A DNA stretch of 64,000 bases from Ziziphus jujuba (lineage: Eukaryota > Streptophyta > Magnoliopsida > Rosales > Rhamnaceae), in NCBI RefSeq assembly GCF_031755915.1, contig NC_083383.1:5260001-5324000 (forward strand), read 5' to 3'. Below are positions 38,231 through 49,000 of the stretch, piece by piece (the first letter of the stretch is position 1; every line of letters begins with the position of its first letter). Made by a program: the position numbers and the translations under genes. Under the pieces are notes generated by a model. That model had not been told where the DNA came from, did no database searches, and worked only from the letters and a program-made list of their open reading frames with translations.

Positions 38231-39294
38231 CTAGGCCAATCACAAGAGCTCAAATTAAGAGATTTAAGGACAAACTGGGAGCATTGATACAGGAGATAAT
38301 CAATTCTCAACAGAGCTTGTCCATACTTGAAGATACAAAGCCTATTCTAAGCATGCAAGTGGTGGAAGCCGATACGAACCCGGGTAGCAGTTTTGGTGCA
38401 AATATGGACAATGGGCAGCATGAAATGGTTCCAACTCTTTATGGATTCAATACATATGTCTAAGAGGATATGGAATCAAGTCAAGGCAGCTTCAAAGGCA
38501 TTCAAAAAGGGGTTGTACGGACAGCTTCAAATTTGGCCTGTTTTTTACTATATTTTGTGCTGGCTTTATTGTATTTTGCTGAGTTGGCTTTTGCTTCCAC
38601 TTTCAAGCATGGGCAACGTGTGGGACTTCATATTCAGCTTATTTGGCATCCTAAATAGCATATTGAAGCTGATTTGGAGTTCAAATTGGTCAAAGATTGG
38701 TCAAAATCAACTTAGTCAAAAAGCTAGTATTTTGGTTTCCTAATTTGATTCTACTTTTTGTTTTAGGAAATTACCATTACTTTTTAGTTTTTATTTATTT
38801 ATTTTCTGGAACAATAAGTTTAGGAAAGTTATTATTTTATTATTTTCATTGTAAATTAATTAATTCCTAATTCAAAATAAAGGAATTAATTATTCCAAAT
38901 TAGATTAGGAAAAGGAAAGATTCGGCCAAGGTAGAATTCATCATTGTGTGGCCGGTTTTTCCTAGGGTTTTTAGGGTTTATTTTGTTTCTTTCAAAGCCT
39001 ATTTAAAGGCTTATTTTTCAATAAGAATACAACTTTGATTTGATTAAGAAAATACTTGTGAGATTAATTATCTCTTTGTTTTTTGAGAACACCTAAAACA
39101 CCATTAGAGAATTGGTTGTTTTAGCTTGACTTATCAATAGGTTTTACATCCCCTATTGTGGCGTCTACATTATACCAAGGTTCTAACCACAGGTTGGTTA
39201 GGGGTTGAGGTCAATTCCATTAGAACTGGAACTTAATTAAGATCCGGGCTAATATAATACGGGTTTAGGAGCAGGTCGTCCTAGGTTCGTATCA
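38231..39294 (+). repeat. remaining part of element C 3' LTR
   Basis: Continues the LTR begun at 31802 after the element D insertion, ending CCTAGGTTCGTATCA. The next base starts plastid psbB sequence. Confidence 0.92.
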
Positions 39295-39296
39295 AT

Positions 39297-40592
39297 TGGA
39301 GTATCATAGGAAGGATTATAATGAATCCGGGTATTTGGAGTTATGAAGGCATGGCCGGTGAACGTATTGTGTTTTCTGGCTTATACTTTTTGGCAGCTAT
39401 CTGGCATTGGGTGTATTGGGATCTAGAAATATTTCGTGATGAACATTCAGGAAAACCCTCTTTGGATTTGCCCAAAATCTTTGGAATTCATTTATTTCTT
39501 TCAGGGCTGGCTTGCTTTGGTTTTGGCGCATTTCATGTAATAGGATTGTATGGTCTGAGAATATGGGTATCCAATCCTTATGGACTAATCAGAAGGGTAC
39601 AATCTGTAAATCCAATGTTGGGTGTGGAAGGTTTTGATCCTTTTATTCTGGGTGGAATAGCCTCTCATCGTATTACAGTAGAGACCTTAGGCATATTGGT
39701 AGGTTTATTCCATCTTAGCATCCATCCGCCCCAACATCTATACAAAGGATTACATATGGGAAATATTGAAACCGTCCATTCTAGTAGTATCACTGCAGTC
39801 TTTTTTGCAACTTTTGTAGTTGCTGGAACTATGTGGTATGGTTTGGCAACTACCCCGATTGAATTATTTGGTCCCACTCGTTATCAATGGGATCGAGGAT
39901 ACTTTCAACAAGAAATATATCGATGAGTTGGTGCTGGGCTAGCCAAAAATAAAAGTTTGTCTGAAGCTTGGTCTAAAATTCCTGAAAAATTAGCTTTTTA
40001 TGATTACATCGGCAATAATCCAGCAAAAGGGAAATTATTCAGAGCGGGCTCAATGGACAATGGGGATGGAATTGCTGTTGGGTGGTTAGGACACCCTATT
40101 ATTAGAGATAAAAAGGGTTGTGAACTTTTTGTACATTGTATGCCTACTTTTTTTGAAACATTTCCGATTGTTTTGGTAGACGGAGACGGAATTGTTAGAG
40201 CCGCTATTCATTTTAGAAGGGCAGAATCAAAATACAATGTCAAGCAAATAGGTGTAACTGTTGCGTTCTATGGTGGCAAACTCAATGGAGTCCACTATAG
40301 TGATCCTGGTATTGTGAAAAAATATGCTAAACATGCTCAATTGGGTGAAATTTTTGAATTAGATGGTGCTACTTTGAAATCCGACGGTGTTTTTCGTAGC
40401 AGTCCAAGGGGCTGGTTTACTTTTGGACATGCTTCGTTTGCTTTGCTCTTTTTCTTCGAACACATTTAGCATGGTGCTAGAACCTTGTTCATACATGTTT
40501 TTGTTGGTATTGACCCCGATTTTGATGCTCAAGTAGAATTTGGAGCATTCTAAAAACTTGGAGATCCAATTACAAGAAGACAAGGAATCTGA
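39297..40592 (+). pseudogene. psbB: psbB pseudogene, 5' truncated (CP47)
   Basis: Corresponds to CP47 from about residue 83 ([14 protein letters not shown]) to the C-terminus; the first 80 or so codons are missing at the element C boundary. Peptides include [59 protein letters not shown] and [20 protein letters not shown]. Stops: CGA to TGA after EIYR (39924), TGG to TAG after EHI (40467), and CAA to TAA after EFGAF near 40550. Several conserved residues, including histidines, are replaced. psbT, psbN and psbH follow in normal order; 40593-40762 is spacer. Confidence 0.95.
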
Positions 40593-40762
40593 TAGAATAT
40601 TGTTTTGTTATTTTTCATTTTTTGTTTTGTGAGTAGGGTACCAAACAAATATTGATTTGAATCAGTACCTTTTCTTTGGCTCTTGCTCTTTCTTTATAGG
40701 GGAGATGGTCCTGAATAAATAGGTATGGAAGCTATAATTGTATGTAAACCATGGTCGAATCT

Positions 40763-40857
40763 ATGGAAGCATTGGTTTATACATTCCTCTTAGTCTCAGC
40801 TTTAGGAATAATTTTTTTTGCTAACCACCTAAAGTTCCAACTAAAAAGGTGAAATGA
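40763..40857 (+). pseudogene. psbT: psbT pseudogene
   Basis: MEALVYTFLLVSALGIIFFA is the single membrane helix of PsbT. A deletion in the FFREPP region shifts the frame so it ends early as NHLKFQLKR; the original stop would be at 40855-40857. Confidence 0.9.
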
Positions 40858-40878
40858 TTTTTCATAATCTCAATTGAA

Positions 40879-40914
40879 AGTAATGAGCCTCCCAATATTG
40901 AGAGGCTCATTACT
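40879..40914. terminator. stem-loop between psbT and psbN
   Basis: Perfect 13-bp arms AGTAATGAGCCTC (40879-40891) and GAGGCTCATTACT (40902-40914). This is the conserved hairpin serving the 3' ends of the convergent psbT and psbN transcripts in plastids. It is perfectly preserved although neighbouring genes are broken. Confidence 0.85.
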
Positions 40915-40918
40915 TAAA

Positions 40919-41050
40919 CTAGTGTCCGTGCTCCTCGAATGGATCTCTTAGTTGTGGAAAGGGTTACCCAAAAGCAGTATATAAGGTGTACCCAGTAAAA
41001 CTTATGAGTAAACCCGATATAAAGATGGCAACTAGGGTTCCTATTTCCAT
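40919..41050 (-). pseudogene. psbN: psbN pseudogene
   Basis: 43 codons plus stop on the minus strand, [20 protein letters not shown]... to DPFEEHGH. One in-frame stop (CAA to TAA) follows YTAFG, the only nonsense change. PsbN is a photosystem II assembly factor with one membrane helix. Confidence 0.92.
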
Positions 41051-41153
41051 TATTATATAGTTCAAGACCACAATGTGTCTATGACAAGATCATTTATTTA
41101 CAATGAAATGGTATACAAAGTCAAGAGATCTCAATGAATATAAAATAAGATTT

Positions 41154-41375
41154 ATGGCTACACAAACCATTGAGAGTATTTCTAGAATTGGTCCAAGACG
41201 AACTATTGTAGGGAGTTTATTGAAACCATTGAATTCAAAATATGGTAAAGTAACTCCTGGGTGGGGAACTACTCTTTTGATGGGTATCACAATGGCCCTT
41301 TTTGTGGTATTCCTATATATTATTTTGGAGATTTATAATTCTTCCATTTTATTGGACAAAATTGGAATGAATTAG
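41154..41375 (+). CDS. psbH: psbH, full-length open frame (photosystem II phosphoprotein)
   Basis: 73 codons, the normal length, without stop or frameshift. [20 protein letters not shown] is followed by [19 protein letters not shown] and the membrane helix. Compared with typical PsbH the N-terminal phosphorylation region (SSRPGPRQT) is altered to ISRIGPRRT. Short length alone can explain survival without stops. It lacks any visible nuclear promoter or transit peptide, so it is probably a non-functional relic. Confidence 0.88.
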   Translation: MATQTIESISRIGPRRTIVGSLLKPLNSKYGKVTPGWGTTLLMGITMALFVVFLYIILEIYNSSILLDKIGMN

Positions 41376-41496
41376 ATTCACAACAACTAGTAACTAGCTT
41401 TTCAATAAAAAGTGAAGCATTAAGGTCTCTAATTTTTATCCCATTCTATTTTGGTAGTTCGATCGTTAAATTTCTTTGTTTCTATAGTTCCGAAAT

Positions 41497-42943
41497 ATGG
41501 GTGGGTGACTTGTTATAATTGATCCTATGGATAGTACAGAGAATGCGCTGTCATCTTGATAGAGATGGTTTTGCTTCGTCAGATATTCATTCTAGTATTT
41601 GAAGCACGGAATATAGGAAATAGATTCCAAAGTATTATTAGCACTGTGATTCATCCTTAATATTCAGACCACGAGTCCGTACTTGTTTTTTTTTTTTTTT
41701 TTTTTTTCAAAGAGTAAGCTTTAGAAGTTATAAATCGAAATATTTTAATTTTTTCAAACTCCTATTTACGCTTATTTTGACCAAAGGACAAGGGTGTCGT
41801 TCATTCTAGTTATTCATTGAATAAGGGATAATCCAACAGTTCTTACTCAAGGAATTTTTGGAATTAGTTTATAAAGAAAGTGTTTTATTGAATCATCGTA
41901 GTTCTAGTATGAATCTGGGGTTTTAACTGATTCATAGGTTCTTAGCAAGAGAATTCCTATCAATATCAATAATAAAGAAAAACAGTAGTTAAAGATGCAT
42001 TAGACACAATAAAAAAAATATATAAAATAGGTAAAAAGAAGATTCAAGAGGCCTGTAATCATCACCACAGAGACAAATGAGCCGACTTAATATTCTGGCA
42101 TTATAACCATAAGAAAGAACTTTCGAATTTTTATTCTTTTGTATCTTTAGAAAAGATTGAATCAGAGGATTAAGAAGTTTTGAACTGAACTTTCTATTAC
42201 ACATATCCTATAGAACTAATATTTTGGTGTTTCTGTTTGAGCTGTTCAAAATGAAATTCTCATATACGGTTCTTGGAGGAGGGGGGGTCTGCTCCGTTTA
42301 CCTATCCTAATAAAATCTATGATTGGTTCAAAGATCTTGAGATTCAGGCAATTGTAGATGATATAACTAGTAAATATGTTCCTCCTCATGTCAACATTTT
42401 TTATTGTCTAGGCGGAATTACACTTGTTTTTTAGTACAAGTAGCTAAAGGTTTGCTGTGACTTTTTATTACCGTCCGACCATTACGGAGGCTTTTGTTTC
42501 TATTCAATATATAATAACTGAAGCTAACTTTGGTTGGTTAATCCGACCAGTTCATCGATGGTCGGCCAGTATGATGGTCCTAATGATGATCCTGCACGTA
42601 TGTCATGTGTATCTCACCGTTAGCTTTAAAAAATCTCATGAATTGACTTGGGTTACAGGTGTGGTTTTGGGTGTATTGACCGCATCTTTTGGTGTAACTG
42701 GTTATTCCTTACCTTGGGACCAAATTGGTTATTGGGCAGTAAAAATTCTAACAGGTGTGCCAGAAGCTATTCCTGTAATAGGATCGCCCTTGGTAGAGTT
42801 ATCACATTGAAGTGCTAGTGTGAGACAATCCACTTTAACTCGGTTTTATAGTTCACACACTTTTGTATTACCTTTTCTTACTACCGTATTCATGTTAATG
42901 CACTTCCTAATGGTACGTAAGCAAGGGATTTCTGGCCCTGTAA
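41497..42943 (+). pseudogene. petB: petB pseudogene with group II intron (cytochrome b6)
   Basis: Exon 1 is the 6-nt ATGGGT at 41497-41502; the intron begins GGTGACTTGTTATAATTG, a decayed GTGCGACTTG group II start. Exon 2 starts near 42312 ([14 protein letters not shown]). A 4-nt deletion near 42427 (ITLTCF to ITLVF) shifts the frame and gives a stop. The distal part is then open ([55 protein letters not shown]) until a TGA at 42808; the end is frameshifted near GISGPV. The intron (about 810 bp) contains a long poly-T run near 41690-41707. 42944-43179 is petB-petD spacer. Confidence 0.92.
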
Positions 42944-43179
42944 TGTAATTTATAATGTAAATAATATAAAAATTATATTATATCATAGCTATTTTTAATC
43001 AATCATTTATCAATTGAGGTAGGACCAATAGTATTTCATTGCTACAAATATGTCTTATTTAAACGAGTAAGACATGTATTTGGATGTTTCTCTTCAAATT
43101 CACAAAAATGTAATAATGTATTATTTTTATTTTTTTGACACTCATAGTTGAAGTGAATTTTTCGAAGATAAAATGGATT

Positions 43180-44267
43180 ATGGAAGTGTGTGACTTGAAC
43201 TATTGATTAGTCCATGTAGAATACAAGCCCCATACAGAGGTATAGGCTGGTTTGTTTGAAGAGAATCTTTTACATGATCAGACTCGATCATGTCATGTAT
43301 GAATAGGCTCCATGAGATCTAGTAGAAAGAATAAGTGAAGTGATGTGACATAATCCCGGAGTATGTTCTATATATTTCACTTACTTAATAGTATGGAAAT
43401 GTATTCATTTCCTTTGCATTGACTCGATTTATTATACTATCGGAGTGAAACAAGGGATCTAAAGAAGAATAACAAGAATAGGGGCTAAAACTAGATTAGT
43501 AACAAGTAAATACTTTGTATGTAAAAAGTTTTGATATTCTTAAGGATAAAGTCCAATTGCAAAGTCTGAGAAAGAACTTGATCATGATTTGTAAGCCTAC
43601 TTGGTTATTGCAAAGTCTGAGAAAGAACTCTTACATAGAATCATTCATATAGGTGTGGATACCATATCAATTTTTTTTATTTTTTATATGGATCTATTTG
43701 GTTCGTTTGATTCTTGCTTGAGCCGGATGATGAAAAATTATAATGTCCAATTCTTTTGGCGGATGGATCTAGAATAATTAATCTATGCTAATAACAAAAA
43801 ACCCTGACTTGAATGATCCTGTATTAAGAGCTAAGTTGGGTAAAGGGATGGGGCATAATTATAATGGAGAGCCCGCATGGCCCAATGATCTTTTATATAT
43901 TTTTCTGGTAGTAATTTTAGATACTGTTGCATGTAACATAGGTTTAACAGTTCTAGAACCATCAATGATTGGCAAATCTACGAATCCATTTGCAACTCCT
44001 TTGGAGATATTGCCTGAATGGTATTTATTTCCCGTATTTCAAATTTTTCATACAGTGTCCAATAAATTATTGGGCATTCTTTTAATGGTTTCCGTACCCG
44101 CAGGGTTATTAACAGTATCCATTTTGGAGAATGTTAATAAATTCTAAAGCCCATTTCGTCATCCAGTAGCGACAACTGTCTTTTTGATTGGTACAGCAGT
44201 AGCCCTTTGGTTGGGTATTGGAGCAGTGTTACCTATTGATAAATCCCTAACTTTAGGTCTTTTTTAA
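43180..44267 (+). pseudogene. petD: petD pseudogene with group II intron (subunit IV)
   Basis: Exon 1 ATGGAAGT (43180-43187) is followed by intron start GTGTGACTTGAAC. Exon 2 starts about 43792 and reads [53 protein letters not shown] to TAA change after NVNKF (44145-44147) truncates it; the remaining tail to SLTLGLF and stop at 44265-44267 is still readable. It is the partner of petB in the cytochrome b6f complex. A short direct repeat (GCAAAGTCTGAGAAAGAACT, 43559 and 43610) lies in the intron. Confidence 0.92.
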
Positions 44268-44953
44268 ATTGATTCAATTGTGAAATAAATAAAAAAAGAC
44301 GATGTGTGTATCTAGGGAATAGTCACTTCAAAGTGAATTCTCCCCAGATACATTTATTTATTCAATTCTATTTTGGATCTATTCCGTGTATATGGAATGT
44401 GCTAAAGATTCAAACTCATTTTTATCTTTTTTTAAGAAAAAGAAGAAGTAATCCATTAGAATTTATGAGAAATGCTTTTCTACCTCTAGAATGTCCAATA
44501 TATGTTTTATATCTTCTATGCGAAAATGTTTCATTTTCATAAGGTCTTCTTCACTATTATTCAAAAGGTCTAATAATGTATGTATATTGGACCTTTCAAG
44601 GCAATTATAGACCCTGGGATTCAATTCTAATTGGTCAATAAAAATAGATTTCAATGCTATTTCATTTTGGTTTTTACGTGGTTTAGCCAATCTATCATGA
44701 AAAGTAAAAGGGGCAAAGTAACTTTGTGTTGGTTTTTTTCTAAATAGAAATTTTCTTTCTCTGCATGTAAAAAGGGAATAAATCAATCAATCAAATTTCG
44801 AGAAGCCTCATGAAGTGCTTGTTCAGGAGTTAAACTTTCATTTGTCCATATTTCGAGAAAAAGTACCTCTTGTTTTTCATTCCCATTCACATAAGAATGA
44901 ATACTATGATTGGCATTTTGAACAGGAATGAATACAAAATCTATAGGATAACT

Positions 44954-46093
44954 TGATACGAACCTAGGACGACCTGCTCCTAAACCCGTATTATATTAGC
45001 CCGGATCTTTAATTAAGTTCAAGTTCTAATGGAATGGACCTCAACCCCTAACCAACCTGTGGTTAGAAACCTTGGTATAATGTAGACGCCACAATAGGGG
45101 ATGGAAAACCTATTGATAAGTCAAGTTAAAACAACCAATTCTCTAATGGTGTTTTAGGTGTTCTCAAAGAACAAAGAGATAATTAATCTCACAAGTATTT
45201 TCTTAATCAAATCAAAGTTTAAAGTTATCTTATTAATGAAAAATAAGCCTTTAAATAGGCTTTGAAAGAAACAAAATAAACCCTAAAAACCCTAGGAAAA
45301 ACCGGCCACTCAATGAAGAATTCTACCTTGGCCGAAACTTTCCTTTTCCTAATCTAATTTGGATTAATTAATTCCTTTATTTTGAATTAGGAATTAATTA
45401 ATTTACAAAGAAAATAATAAAATAATAACTTTCCTAATCTTATTTGTCCAGAAAATAAATAAATAGAAACTAAAAATAATGGTAGTTTCCTAAAACAAAA
45501 AGTAGAATAAAATTAGGAAACTAAAATACTAGCTTTTTGACTACAATGACTTTGACCAATTCTTTGACCCAAGTGAGCTCCAAATCAGCTTCAATATGCT
45601 TTGTAGGATGCCAAATAAGCTTATTGGGAAGTTCCTCACGTTGCCCTTGCTTGGAAGTAAGAGAAAAGGCTAATACAGTAAAATACAGTAAAGCCGGCGA
45701 AGAATATAGCAAATCCGGCCTTTCCTTCTCCTTATGCGCAAACCTCCTTGTTGGTCGGCTTTGAAGCTGCTTTGGCTGGTTTCTATGACTCATCCTCCAT
45801 ATAAATTAAACCCATAAAGATGGGGTTCCAATTCATACAGCCCGGCCTCTTTATTGTTACCAAAAACGTCACCCGACCCCGTTTTGGCTTCTATTGCTTG
45901 TATGAGTAAAACAGGCCTTTGTTCTTTAGATATGGCCAACCCCTCTTGACTATGACTTATTCCTTGTATGAAGACAGCAAGATTGTCCTTGAACTTCTTG
46001 GCTTGGGCCCTAGTGATCGGCCCCACCTTCATTTGTAATGGGTCAGCACCCCAGCGGGTTATTGGTCGAGCTGTCTCGGGTGGATTCGCATCA
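44954..46093 (-). repeat. Element E 3' LTR
   Basis: 1140 bp. On the element strand it runs TGATGCGAATCC to GTTCGTATCA. The integrase tail frame continues about 300 nt into it and stops after the YGFNLYGG peptide at 45790. Confidence 0.94.
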
Positions 46094-49000
46094 TTCCCCT
46101 CCTCTTGAAAAGGATTTGTCCTCAAATCGAAATCATCACCTGCAGCAAAAGGAGATAAATCAGCAACATTAAAGGAAGCACTAACATTATACTCACCCGG
46201 TAGATCAAGCTTGTAAGCATTGTCGTTTATCCTCTCCAAAACTTGAAAAGGTCCATCACCCCTCGGCATGAGTTTTGATTTCCTTTGTTCGGGGAATCTT
46301 TCTTTTCTTAAATGCAGCCACACCCAATCTCCAGGTTCAAACACCATTGATTTTCGGCCTTGATTAGCCACCCTTGCATATTGCTCGGTCCTCCTCTCAA
46401 TGTTTGCTCGGGTTTTCTCATGAATCTGCTTTACAAAATCAGCTTTTTGTTTTCCATCTAGATTAGCACGCTCACTTAAAGGCAAAGGTGCTAAATCTAA
46501 TGGAGTCAAAGGATTTAAACCATAAACAATTTCAAATGGAGTAAATTTAGTTGCTGAATGTAAAGACCTATTATATGCAAATTCAACATGTGGCAAACAT
46601 TCTTCCCAAGTCCTTAAATTTCTACTAATTAGTGCTCTCAACAATGCAGACAAGGTTCTATTTACTACTTCGGTTTGTCCATCAGTTTGTGGATGGACAA
46701 GTAGTTGAAAATAAAAGCTTAGTACCTAATTTAGCCCACAATGTTTTCCAAAAATAGCTTAAGAACTTAGCATCCCTATCCGACACAATAGTTTTTGGCA
46801 TTCCATGCAATCTCACAATTTCCTTGAAAAATAAATTAGCAATGTTGGATGCATCATCAGTTTTATTACATGCAATAAAATGTGCCATCTTAGAAAACCT
46901 ATCTACTACAACAAATATTGAATCTTTACCTGTCCTTGACCTAGGCAACCCAAGAATAAAATCCATAGACAAATCTATCCAAGGATAGGTAGGAATCGGC
47001 AAAGGCTTATACAATCCATGCAGTTTCAATGTTGATTTTGTTTTTCGGCACTTCACACATCTTTCACAAATTCTCTCAACATCTCTCCTCATGTTAGGCC
47101 AATAAAAATGTTCTTGCAGCAAGGATAAAGTCTTTAAAATACCAAAATGACCCATTAAACCACCCCCATGTCCTTCCCGAACCAATAATTCCCTCATACT
47201 ACAATTAGGCACACAAAGTTTGTTTTCCTTAAACAAATATCCCTCAAATATGTAAAATTTATTAAATCCATGTTTCAAACAGGTTCTAAAAATTTCTCCA
47301 AAGTCACTATCATGCTCATAAAGTTCTTTCAATTGTTCAAATCCAAGCAATCTAGCATCTAAAATAGAAAAGAGCACATACCTTCGGGATAATGCATCGG
47401 CAACCACATTTTCCTTACCTTTTTTGTAGCGGATCACATATGGAAATGTTTCAATAAACTCAATCCACTTAGCATGCCTTCGGTTGAGCTTTCCTTGTCC
47501 CTTGATATGCTTCAAAGACTCATGATCCGTATGAATCACAAACTCCTTCGGCATAAGATAATGCTGCCACGTCTCCAAAGCCCTCACCAAAGCATACATC
47601 TCCTTGTCATAAGTCGGGTAGTTTAGGGCAGCTCCATTCAATTTTTCACTAAAGTAGGCTATGGGCCTTCCTTCTTGCATTAAAACAGTTCCAATACCTA
47701 CACCCGAAGCATCACACTCAATTTCAAAAGTCTTAGAAAAATTTGGCAAAACTAACAAAGGTGCATTACACAATTTTTCTTTCAACAAATTAAAAGATTT
47801 TTCTTGTACTTCCCCCCATTTGAAGCCAACATTCTTCTTGACAACTTCATTCAATGGTGCTGCTATGGTACTAAAATCCTTGACAAATCTTTGGTAAAAG
47901 CTTGCCAAGCCATCAAAGCTCCTCACTTGGGTAATGGAAGTAGGAACCGGCCACTCTTGGATTGCCTTCACCTTAGCTTGATCAACTTTGATTCCTGCAG
48001 CACTTACTACAAAACCTAGAAACACAAGCTCTTCTTTGCAAAAGTCACATTTTTTAATGTTAGCAAATAATCTTTCCTTTCTAAGAACTTGCAAAACTTG
48101 CCTAAGTTGATCCACATGGTCATCTAAATTTCGGCTATATATTAAAATGTCATCAAAATAAACAACCACAAATTTACCAATAAATGGACGCATTACATGA
48201 TTCATAAGCCTCATGAAAGTACTAGGTGCATTGGATAATCCAAAAGGCATAACTAACCATTCATACAGTCCATATTTAGTTTTGAATGCGGTTTTCCATT
48301 CATCACCTTCTTTCATCCTAATTTGGTGATAACCACTCCTAAGATCAATTTTTGTAAACATGCAAGCACCATGCAATTCATCAAGCATATCATCTAATCT
48401 GGGAATGGGATGTCTATATTTGATGGTAATATTATTTATAGCTCTACAATCAACACACATTCTCCAAGAACCATCCTTTTTAGGTACCAAAAAAACAGGA
48501 ACAGCACATGGACTTAAACTCTCACGAATATATCCTTTATCAAGCAAATCACTTACCTGTTTTTGCAGCTCCTTTGTTTCTTCCGGATTGCTCCTATAAG
48601 CTGGTCTATTTGGTATGGCAGCCCCTGGAACAAAGTCAATTTGATGTTCTATCCCTCGAATAGGTGGTAGTCCACTTGGAATTTCACTTGGGAAGACATC
48701 TCCAAATTCCTTCAAAAGAGAAATCATTGAACTTGGCAATTCAAGTTCTTCAAAATTAGTTTGATCATTAAAATAATTTTCTTTGTAAAGCATGACCAGC
48801 AAAGGTTTCTTACACTCAATAACCTTATTAATATCCCCTAAACTCAAATAAAAATTCAGGTTTTTCCTCTCTTTTCTTTCTTTTCTTTTTCCTTCCTCGG
48901 TTTGGCTCTCATTGGCGGAAATTTCCAGTTTTTTTATGCTCTCGGGTTTGCTCTCTTTTCTCACCTCTCTCTCGGCTTTTTCTTGGTCTTTCCACTCAAT

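Larger units (their letters stand above)
28899..39294 (+). mobile_element. Element C: 5'-truncated non-autonomous CRM-like copy
   Basis: Begins inside the leader (corresponding to about 5890 of element A) directly after accD and has no 5' LTR or primer site. It carries gag, protease and integrase tail, the polypurine tract GAGGAGGGGAA (31791-31801), and a 3' LTR starting at 31802. Element D is inserted 76 bp into that LTR (31878-38230); the rest of the LTR is 38231-39294 and abuts psbB. The layout is the same RT-less form as A. It is heavily decayed. Confidence 0.9.

Noticed and set aside
38140..38743. Frames of 107 and 116 codons at the D/C boundary
   Set aside because: They are LTR sequence read across the element D insertion border, and out of phase with the family tail.
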